A stretch of DNA of 12,723 nt from the NCBI GenBank assembly GCA_910578495.1, contig CAJTRE010000043.1, forward strand, positions 4,383-17,105. The letters are read 5' to 3'. The DNA comes from an uncultured Dorea sp. Lineage in GTDB: Bacteria > Bacillota > Clostridia > Lachnospirales > Lachnospiraceae. Below are positions 7,669 through 12,723 of this stretch, piece by piece. Positions within the stretch are counted from its first letter, which is position 1, and each line of letters starts with the position of its first letter. Both the position numbers and the translations under genes were made by a program. The notes beneath the pieces were generated by a model. The model made no database searches. It had not been told where the DNA came from and saw only the letters and a program-made list of their open reading frames with translations.

Positions 7669-7905
7669 ATGAGAAAAAAAGAACTAAAATTAGTTGTAAC
7701 ATTTCACACGACGGCGGATGCAATGGCGATGGAAAAAGCCTGTAAGGAACAGAATATACCGGGACGTATCATTCCAGTTCCGAGAGCGATTTCCGCAGGG
7801 TGTGGACTGGCATGGTGCGCCGGTTTAGAAGATCGCGAGCAGATTGCCGCCATGATGAAAAAGACCGGTATTGAGGAAGAAGACATGCATGAGTGCATGG
7901 TATAA
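7669..7905 (+). CDS. DUF3343 putative Se/S carrier-like protein
   Basis: This is a small soluble protein of 78 residues belonging to DUF3343, a family annotated as a putative selenium/sulfur carrier. It has the typical start VVTFHTTADAMAMEK and the conserved block PVPRAISAGCGLAWC (residues 36-50), giving a Cys45-x4-Cys50 pair, plus Cys25 and a Cys three residues from the end (HECMV). The paired thiols suit transfer of reduced Se or S. The ATG is 3 bases after the stop of the TusA-like gene and has only a weak GAG (7660-7662) as ribosome binding site, so translation probably depends on reinitiation from its neighbour and the two proteins are made together. No biochemistry is known to me for this family; function is inferred from cysteines and context. 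Confidence 0.85.
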   Translation: MRKKELKLVVTFHTTADAMAMEKACKEQNIPGRIIPVPRAISAGCGLAWCAGLEDREQIAAMMKKTGIEEEDMHECMV

Positions 7906-7913
7906 GTAATGTG

Positions 7914-7950
7914 ACAGGCAGAGGCGAGTGGCTCTGCCTGTTTCTGCTTG
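7914..7950 (+). terminator. Hairpin between DUF3343 and the cysteine desulfidase-like gene (partial terminator or leader element)
   Basis: ACAGGCAGAG (7914-7923) pairs perfectly with CTCTGCCTGT (7932-7941) across an 8-base loop. The following TTTCTGCTTGT is a weak U-tract. Only about 14 bases separate it from the AGGAGG of the next gene (7956-7961), so no promoter fits downstream. It may terminate part of the transcripts, mark an mRNA end, or regulate the downstream gene as a leader hairpin. Confidence 0.55.
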
Positions 7951-7969
7951 TAAAAAGGAGGAGATATGT

Positions 7970-9253
7970 ATGAAGGAGTTATCGAAACTTATTCTGGAGG
8001 ATATGAAACCTGCTCTTGGCGTTACAGAGCCGGGCGCGATTGCCTTTGCAGTTGCAAAGGCGAGAAGTTATGTGGAAGGAGCGCCAATTTGTGTAAATGT
8101 TGCCCTAAATAGCGGTATGTATAAAAATGCGTTTACGTGCGGAATCCCGAATAGCCCAGAGGTTGGGAATGTGTTTGCGGCGGCTCTTGGAGTAGTTGCC
8201 GGAAACGCAGATAAAGGTCTTGAGGCATTGGCAGATGTGGAACCGGAAGACAATGATAAGGCGCGTAAACTGGTGGAAGAGGGAAAAGTGACAGTTGCAC
8301 TTTGCGGTATCACAAGCCGTATTTTTATCGACGCGGCGGTGAAGACGGAGTTAGGTGAAGCTGTTGTTACCATTCGTGATTCTCATACAAATATTACTAA
8401 GATCATAGTAAATGGTAAGGTAGAGTTTGCGTCTGAGGATGAGAAAAAAGAAGAGAGCGAGCGCACAGAAGAGGCGGCAGTGATACATCAATATACCCTT
8501 CAGCAGTTATATGATTATAGTAAATCGGTGGATATAAAAGAAATTGAGTTCATCAAGGAAGCGTATAAGGTAAATTTGGAATTGTTTGAAGAGGGACTTC
8601 ATCATCCAAGAACAACCTTTACAAAGTATTTGTTAAAGAAAAATAAAGGAAAGATAATCTCTGATTGTGAGCAGACAACGGCGTCTCTTCTTTGTAATGC
8701 GGCAATTGAAGCGCGGGTAATCGGGCTTGATAAACCGGCAATGAGTATTACGGGCTCCGGCGCACATGGAATTATTGCAACCATGCCATTATATGGGGCA
8801 TATAAGGTAAATGGATATACAGAAGAAGAACTGCTTCGTGCAACGGCGCTTAGTTATCTTATCTGTATGTATATCAAAGAATATTCCGGAAAATTGTCTG
8901 CGTTCTGTGGGTGTGCCATTGCGGCAGGCACAGGGATGGCTTGTGGTCTTGTGTATTTAAGAGGCGGTACAGTAGAGATAATGGAGCATACGATTCAGAA
9001 TATTGCTAGTAGTATTACCGGTATGATTTGTGATGGCGGAAATCAGGGATGTACTATGAAAGGAATCGCGGCGGTTGACGCGGCGTACCAGTCTGTTGAC
9101 CTTGCCATGAACGGTGTATCGGTTGATAAAGTACATGGAATCAATGGAAAGACACCGGAGGAAACGATGAAACATATGGGGCTTATCGCTTCGCCGGGCA
9201 TGATTGGAACGGAGAAAACCATCGTGGAAATATTTGAAAATAAGATGAAATAA
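7970..9253 (+). CDS. cyuA: L-cysteine desulfidase family protein (CyuA/YhaM, UPF0597; serine dehydratase alpha-like)
   Basis: Family members break L-cysteine into pyruvate, ammonia and sulfide using a [4Fe-4S] cluster. The protein has 427 residues, full length for the family. Landmarks are PALGVTEPGAIA (residues 14-25), TGSGAHG (261-267), FCGCAIAAGTGMACG (312-326) and CDGGNQGC (354-361), the last two supplying likely cluster cysteines (candidates 313, 315, 325, 354, 361). I chose ATG 7970 because AGGAGG (7956-7961) lies 8 bases upstream; extension to a GTG at 7928 would run through the hairpin. Odd point: the family motif I remember from E. coli YhaM and Methanocaldococcus CdsB is GCTEP, and here Cys is replaced by Val18. 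The protein could be a variant acting on another substrate, such as selenocysteine, or a serine dehydratase-like enzyme. It follows the selenium carriers and ends at a shared terminator. Confidence 0.85.
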   Translation: MKELSKLILEDMKPALGVTEPGAIAFAVAKARSYVEGAPICVNVALNSGMYKNAFTCGIPNSPEVGNVFAAALGVVAGNADKGLEALADVEPEDNDKARKLVEEGKVTVALCGITSRIFIDAAVKTELGEAVVTIRDSHTNITKIIVNGKVEFASEDEKKEESERTEEAAVIHQYTLQQLYDYSKSVDIKEIEFIKEAYKVNLELFEEGLHHPRTTFTKYLLKKNKGKIISDCEQTTASLLCNAAIEARVIGLDKPAMSITGSGAHGIIATMPLYGAYKVNGYTEEELLRATALSYLICMYIKEYSGKLSAFCGCAIAAGTGMACGLVYLRGGTVEIMEHTIQNIASSITGMICDGGNQGCTMKGIAAVDAAYQSVDLAMNGVSVDKVHGINGKTPEETMKHMGLIASPGMIGTEKTIVEIFENKMK

Positions 9254-9259
9254 TAACAG

Positions 9260-9304
9260 AAAAAGGGAGATTCACAGCATTTTCTATGTGAAATCTCCCT
9301 TTTT
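9260..9304. terminator. Bidirectional terminator between convergent cyuA and glsA
   Basis: AAAAAGGGAGATT-CACA (9260-9276) pairs with TGTG-AAATCTCCCTTTTT (9287-9304) around a 10-base loop, with one unpaired A. The T-run on the right serves the + strand gene, and the A-run on the left gives a T-run for the minus strand. It sits 6 bases after the cyuA stop and 15 bases beyond the glsA stop, so it can end both transcripts. Confidence 0.9.
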
Positions 9305-9319
9305 GCATAACGTGTCCAT

Positions 9320-10231
9320 CTAACTGAAAATATGAAGATTCAGTTCTTTGGATAAGTGTCTTAAAATATGATTTCCGGCGATGCTGTTCCCTTTAGAGTC
9401 CAGAGACGGTCCGAAGATACCAATTCCCATGCGCTGATTTACGACAGAGAGGATTCCGCCGCCGACACCGCTTTTGGACGGGATTCCGACATGGACGGCA
9501 AATTCACCGGAGCCATCGTACATACCGCAGGTAAACATGATTGTTTTTACGATTTTTACTACATTTTCATTTAGCACACGTTCTCCGGTAACCGGATGAA
9601 TACCGTCCTGAGCAAGTATCAGGCCAAAGCCGGCAAGACTCTGGGCTGTAACGCTAAGTGAACACATGCGTACATAGAGATCAAGCGTTTCGGGAACACA
9701 ACCTAGTGCGATGATGTCTTTGCTTTCTAAAAGATAAGCGATTGCTTTGTTGCGTGAAATATGGTTCATTTCGGAATGATATACGTCCTCATTCAGAGTG
9801 ATCGCCTCATCCATACAAAGCTTTCGGGAAATCAAAAGCATTTCCTCAAAGTCTGTGATCGGCGTCAGATAGCTTGTGATGGCAAGAGCGCCGGAATTGA
9901 TCATCGGATTAAACGGATAATTGCTGGATAAATCTAGTTTGACCAGAGAATTAAACGCATCTCCGGACGGTTCCATGTGAACCTTTTCAAATACTTTGTG
10001 GAAACCACATTTTTCAAGTGCGATTGCCAGAGTAATCACTTTGGAAATACTCTGGATTGTAAAACGTACGTCGGCATCCCCCACAGATTCACGTACGCCG
10101 TCTGTTGTAAAAATAGATATGCCAAGCTGATTCTTGTTGACACGTCCAAGTTCCGGGATATAGGAAGCCGTTTCTCCTAATCGGATAGACTTTCTCCCGA
10201 TTTCGATTGCTTGTTTCATTAGTTCTCTCAA
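9320..10231 (-). CDS. glsA: Glutaminase (glutaminase A family)
   Basis: The enzyme hydrolyses L-glutamine to glutamate and ammonia in the cytoplasm, using a serine beta-lactamase-like fold. Diagnostic segments are RFTIQSISKV, with the Ser61-x-x-Lys64 catalytic pair, PSGDAFNS, NPMINSGALA and the C-terminal KSGVGGGILSVV and GNSIAGNHIL. I place the start at a TTG (10231-10229, reading MRELMKQA) because GGAGGT (10244-10239) is 7 bases upstream. An upstream TTG at 10255 has no such site, and the ATG at 10219 is 19 bases away. That gives 303 residues, matching the family's length. It is the only complete minus-strand gene in the window, has its own promoter (10261-10289), and stands alone between the cyuA terminator and yeiH. 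A link to selenium or sulfur metabolism is not apparent; glutamate/ammonia supply or acid resistance are known roles of the family. Confidence 0.95.
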   Translation of the reverse strand: MRELMKQAIEIGRKSIRLGETASYIPELGRVNKNQLGISIFTTDGVRESVGDADVRFTIQSISKVITLAIALEKCGFHKVFEKVHMEPSGDAFNSLVKLDLSSNYPFNPMINSGALAITSYLTPITDFEEMLLISRKLCMDEAITLNEDVYHSEMNHISRNKAIAYLLESKDIIALGCVPETLDLYVRMCSLSVTAQSLAGFGLILAQDGIHPVTGERVLNENVVKIVKTIMFTCGMYDGSGEFAVHVGIPSKSGVGGGILSVVNQRMGIGIFGPSLDSKGNSIAGNHILRHLSKELNLHIFS

Positions 10232-10260
10232 TGACGTCACCTCCGTATTTCTCAATTTCT

Positions 10261-10289
10261 ATATTAACACGAAGAAGGCAGGCTTTCAA
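10261..10289 (-). promoter_or_regulatory. Sigma-A-type promoter for glsA
   Basis: Read on the minus strand, TTGAAA (10289-10284) and TAATAT (10266-10261) are separated by exactly 17 bases. The predicted start is near 10254, leaving a leader of about 23 bases that contains GGAGGT before the TTG start. This also argues against the upstream TTG at 10255 being the initiation codon. Confidence 0.7.
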
Positions 10290-10305
10290 TCCTTAAACAA
10301 GGTAG

Positions 10306-10334
10306 TAGAACATGAAAGATATTTGTGATAAAAT
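10306..10334 (+). promoter_or_regulatory. Extended -10 promoter candidate for the YeiH-family gene
   Basis: TGATAAAAT (10326-10334) matches an extended -10 element (TG, one base, then TAAAAT). A poor -35 (TAGAAC, 10306-10311) lies 17 bases upstream. The predicted start is near 10341, leaving a leader of about 27 bases with AGAAGGAG (10353-10360) before ATG 10368. It is back to back with the glsA promoter. Confidence 0.5.
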
Positions 10335-10367
10335 AAATTGTAATTTGAAATCAGAAGGAGAAAAAGA

Positions 10368-11396
10368 ATGGAATTTTTGAAAAAGAATAGTTACGGAATA
10401 TTATTATGTCTGGCGATTGCAGTACCGTCATGGTTCTTGGGAAAACAGTTCCCAATCATAGGCGGTCCGGTGATTGCGATTATTGCGGGAATGATCTTTG
10501 GATTATTCTTAAAAGAAAGAAGCAGGCTGGAGAGTGGAATTAAATATACGTCAAAGAAAATCTTGCAGTATGCAGTAGTTTTACTTGGATTTGGTTTGAA
10601 TCTGCAAGTTATTTTTCAGACGGGAATGCAGTCGCTTCCAATTATCCTGTCTACGATAGCAGTTTCTCTTGTTATTGCCTATGTGCTTCATAGAGCGCTT
10701 CATATTCCAGAGAAGATTTCCACACTGATAGGCGTTGGTTCTTCTATCTGTGGCGGTTCAGCGATTGCGGCTACCGCTCCGGTTATCGATGCGGATGATG
10801 AGGAAGTGGCTCAGGCGATTTCTGTTATCTTTTTATTCAATGTATTAGCGGCAATTATTTTCCCGATGTTTGGAACTATGATTGGGTTTTCGCAGACATC
10901 CGGAGAAGCGTTTGGTATTTTTGCCGGAACAGCGGTTAATGATACATCTTCTGTGACGGCAGCAGCGGCTACATGGGACAGTATGTATGATCTTGGAAGT
11001 GCAACTCTTGATAAGGCGGTAACTGTAAAATTAACGAGAACACTGGCAATCATTCCGATTACATTGGTACTTGCTTTCATGCGCGCCAAGAAAGGAAATG
11101 ACAGCGGGGAAAAAGTATCTATGAAGAAAGTATTTCCATATTTTATTCTGTTTTTTGTAGGTGCGTCAGTGATTACTACTGTGGCGGCTGTGGCAGGTGT
11201 GCCGGCGGAAGTGTTTTCACCGCTTAAGGATTTGTCAAAGTTCTTCATCATCATGGCGATGGCGGCGATTGGTCTGAATACCGATATAGTGAAGCTGGTG
11301 AAGAACGGTGGGAAGCCGATTGGACTCGGACTGGCATGCTGGGTTGGAATTACGGTAGTGAGCCTGATAATGCAGAAGATGCTGGGGATATGGTAG
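10368..11396 (+). CDS. YeiH-family putative sulfate exporter
   Basis: This is an integral membrane protein of 342 residues with roughly ten hydrophobic helices spread along its length. Family marks are VVLLGFGLNLQVIF, VGSSICGGSAIAATAPVI (around residues 121-139) followed by the acidic DADDEEVAQAISVIFLFN, AGTAVNDTSSVTAAA, KLTRTLAIIP and the terminal MAMAAIGLNTD. The family (Pfam PF03601) is labelled a putative sulfate exporter from genome context, and the substrate is not firmly known. The ribosome binding site AGAAGGAG is 7 bases before the ATG. It is divergent from glsA and 18 bases upstream of the restriction-type gene. Sulfate or sulfite export would fit a neighbourhood where cysteine is desulfurated, but this is inference. 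Identification of the family is firm. Confidence 0.88.
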   Translation: MEFLKKNSYGILLCLAIAVPSWFLGKQFPIIGGPVIAIIAGMIFGLFLKERSRLESGIKYTSKKILQYAVVLLGFGLNLQVIFQTGMQSLPIILSTIAVSLVIAYVLHRALHIPEKISTLIGVGSSICGGSAIAATAPVIDADDEEVAQAISVIFLFNVLAAIIFPMFGTMIGFSQTSGEAFGIFAGTAVNDTSSVTAAAATWDSMYDLGSATLDKAVTVKLTRTLAIIPITLVLAFMRAKKGNDSGEKVSMKKVFPYFILFFVGASVITTVAAVAGVPAEVFSPLKDLSKFFIIMAMAAIGLNTDIVKLVKNGGKPIGLGLACWVGITVVSLIMQKMLGIW

Positions 11397-11414
11397 GAGA
11401 GAAGGAGAAGATGA

Positions 11415-12614
11415 ATGTTTTATGATATACAGCCATTAAAGAATAAGGAAAATTATAAGAATATGTTGAAATGTGTGGGGAGATTGTCGAATCTATTTTC
11501 GGAGAGTGATTCTCCATATTTGTCATACCGAGCACATGAAAATATTTTTTGTAAGTATCTAGAAGCAGACAATCTGGCACGTTCAGATTGTTCGGCAGAT
11601 GCAAAAAAACAAAATACGGGTATTGGTTTGAAAACATGGGTAGGCAGAGATGATCAAAAGGTAGCCGAATTTGGAAAACTGAAAAAGTTTTATGCAGATT
11701 TAAAAGGTCTGAATTTGGTAAAGAAAATTGCAGAGTATAGGAATGAACGTATTCGCGTGACGAAAAATATATATGGTATCGATGTAATGATCTATCACGT
11801 AGTAAAACGTATTCCGAATGCAATGCAGATATTAGAATGTGCCTTTGATTTCATTGATGTTGATAATATTTCAATGATTCCCGATAAAGGAAATGACAAT
11901 AATACGTATTTTACAGATGGAAAGCACACATATCATTTTAGTGTTTCGAAAAATACGTTGTATATGATCTTTTCAGAGTTAGAGTTAATGGAAGAATTTG
12001 AGGTTGATATTGCGCCAGATCCATACGAGTTGTTAACAGGAATTGAAAATTTTTATAATGCAAAAGAGTATGGGATAGAGTTTGTTACAGATTCTAAGGA
12101 GCAGATAATTTTTAATAAGAGTAGAGTATCTATTAAAAGGAAAATGAAAGAGCAGTTATGTCTGCCGTTATATTCTATAAAAGGGAAAGAGAAGATAAAA
12201 TATGTTCCTGAAAAAAGTGGAATTAATCAGTGGAATGCAGGTGGAAGAGTCAGAGATGTTAACGAGTTGTATATACCTTATCAATCCAAAGAACGGAAAA
12301 TTAGTGAAAATTTTTTCCCGTCAAAAGATACATCGTTTACATTGCATTTGCCAAATGGTACAGATATTTCAGCTAAAATGTGTCAAGAAGTAGATAAAAA
12401 GAATCCATTAATGGGGAAAGCAATTATGAGTAACCCTAATAAGGTGTTAGGTAAATGGCTTTTGAGGGATGTTTTTGAACTCCCAGAAAAAGTATTAGTT
12501 ACGTATGAAATGTTGGAGAAGTTTGGAATTGATAGTGTTATATTTACGAAAAATTCCAGTTTATCTATTCAATCCTCTATAAACCCTCTATTTTCAAGGC
12601 ATATCGCCTATTAA
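11415..12614 (+). CDS. Restriction endonuclease-like protein with NgoFVII-type B3 C-terminal domain, probably 3'-truncated
   Basis: This is a 399-residue soluble protein resembling a family I remember annotated as NgoFVII-type type II restriction endonucleases. The N-terminal part has YRAHENIFCK (38-47), ARSDCSADA (55-63) and GIGLKTW (69-75) followed by QKVAEF (81-86). The spaced Glu42, Asp58 and Lys73 could form a PD-(D/E)XK-like site, but I see no clear phospholipase D HKD motif, so the catalytic class is open. The C-terminal part (about 265-375) has GINQWNAGGRVR, HLPNG and MSNPNKVLGKWLLRDV, like the B3 DNA-recognition fold. After GIDSVIF (371-377) the expected family ending is replaced by an unrelated tail. 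GGAG (11404-11407) precedes ATG 11415 by 7 bases. The gene is AT-rich (30% GC at 11881-11940) compared with its neighbours, a sign of transfer. No methyltransferase is visible. Confidence 0.6.
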   Translation: MFYDIQPLKNKENYKNMLKCVGRLSNLFSESDSPYLSYRAHENIFCKYLEADNLARSDCSADAKKQNTGIGLKTWVGRDDQKVAEFGKLKKFYADLKGLNLVKKIAEYRNERIRVTKNIYGIDVMIYHVVKRIPNAMQILECAFDFIDVDNISMIPDKGNDNNTYFTDGKHTYHFSVSKNTLYMIFSELELMEEFEVDIAPDPYELLTGIENFYNAKEYGIEFVTDSKEQIIFNKSRVSIKRKMKEQLCLPLYSIKGKEKIKYVPEKSGINQWNAGGRVRDVNELYIPYQSKERKISENFFPSKDTSFTLHLPNGTDISAKMCQEVDKKNPLMGKAIMSNPNKVLGKWLLRDVFELPEKVLVTYEMLEKFGIDSVIFTKNSSLSIQSSINPLFSRHIAY

Positions 12615-12633
12615 ATGTTCAAACCTTATGTAT

Positions 12634-12680
12634 TTTCCCTTGTTTTTGCCCTTATGGGCCGAAACAAGGGAAACTTTTTT
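12634..12680 (+). terminator. Strong intrinsic terminator after the restriction-type gene
   Basis: TTTCCCTTGTTT (12634-12645) pairs perfectly over 12 bases with AAACAAGGGAAA (12662-12673). An inner GCCC-TTAT-GGGC stem-loop (12648-12659) is separated by a small internal loop. The hairpin is followed by C and six T residues (12675-12680), the form of a + strand rho-independent terminator. No T-run exists on the opposite strand. Confidence 0.85.
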
Positions 12681-12723
12681 ACTCCCCGCAGACTACCTTA
12701 TCCAGCAGTCGGGCGGAGGTACG
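12679..12723 (-). CDS. Possible 3' end of an unknown minus-strand gene entering from the right
   Basis: Read on the minus strand, only one of the three frames is open from the window edge, giving RTSARLLDKVVCGE and then TAA at 12681-12679. The stretch 12681-12723 has 27 G or C in 43 bases (63%), far above the preceding gene, so it comes from a different source. Fourteen residues are too few to name a family. If real, it is probably cargo of an inserted element; it may also be chance. Confidence 0.3.
   Translation of the reverse strand, partial: RTSARLLDKVVCGE

Noticed and set aside
7928..7969. GTG start extending the cyuA-like protein by 14 residues
   Set aside because: The extension runs through the hairpin and the Shine-Dalgarno sequence itself; ATG 7970 follows AGGAGG by 8 bases.
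1..9253. Possible selC (tRNA-Sec) or SECIS/UGA selenoprotein within the locus
   Set aside because: I saw no tRNA-like long-variable-arm structure in the gaps, and every gene in the window reads through without an internal in-frame TGA. The part of SelD that could hold Sec is outside the window.
10291..10302. CCTTAAACAAGG inverted repeat between the glsA and yeiH promoters
   Set aside because: The arms are only four bases, too short to distinguish from chance in AT-rich intergenic DNA.
10811..11254. Minus-strand open frame opposite the YeiH-family gene
   Set aside because: It is contained in a well-identified + strand gene and has an Ala/Thr-rich composition expected from the reverse frame.
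11350..11823. Minus-strand frame of 157 codons spanning the yeiH end and restriction-type gene start
   Set aside because: It overlaps two real genes, has no ribosome binding site, and its product resembles no known family.
1..12723. CRISPR array, rRNA genes or tandem repeats
   Set aside because: No regularly spaced direct repeats and no rRNA-like sequence were seen; nearly all of the window is coding.

Overview
The window looks like chromosomal DNA of an anaerobic gut-type Firmicute, most likely Lachnospiraceae (Clostridium cluster XIVa). The grounds are moderate GC, strong AGGAGG-type ribosome binding sites, the selA-selB-LysR arrangement, and close agreement of the small selenium-carrier proteins with what I remember of that group. 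The family assignment is inference from the sequence alone.

Region 1 (1-4933, + strand) encodes the selenocysteine machinery: the 3' part of selD (selenophosphate synthetase), selA (selenocysteine synthase), selB (Sec-specific elongation factor) and a LysR-type regulator whose start codon overlaps the selB stop codon. A hairpin at 4965-4995 closes the unit.

Region 2 (about 5017-7905, + strand) begins at a good sigma-A promoter with a short palindrome in the leader. It encodes selenium acquisition and trafficking: a class-V aminotransferase of the cysteine desulfurase/selenocysteine lyase type, a YedE/FdhT membrane protein (putative selenium transporter), a stand-alone TusA-like protein of 67 residues, and a DUF3343 putative Se/S carrier. 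A plausible flow is YedE import and/or release of Se by the PLP lyase, transfer through the two small thiol carriers, SelD to selenophosphate, SelA to Sec-tRNA, and SelB to the ribosome. A cysteine desulfidase-like gene (cyuA family, 7970-9253) follows behind a hairpin. It has Val where remembered family members have a Cys implicated in the Fe-S cluster.

Region 3 (9320-11396) is two divergent genes: glutaminase glsA on the minus strand, sharing a bidirectional terminator with cyuA, and a YeiH-family putative sulfate exporter on the + strand. Both have readable promoters in the 136-bp gap between them.

Region 4 (11415-12723) is accessory DNA. It holds an AT-rich gene for a restriction endonuclease-like protein with a B3-type (NgoFVII-like) C-terminal domain and no visible methyltransferase. 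Its last residues look replaced by foreign sequence. A long hairpin terminator follows, then the GC-rich 3' tail of a possible minus-strand gene, suggesting a mobile-element junction near 12,550-12,620.

No complete undescribed system is evident. The most unusual points are the cyuA variant tied to the selenium locus, the split two-protein selenium carrier module, and the apparently truncated orphan restriction gene at the junction.
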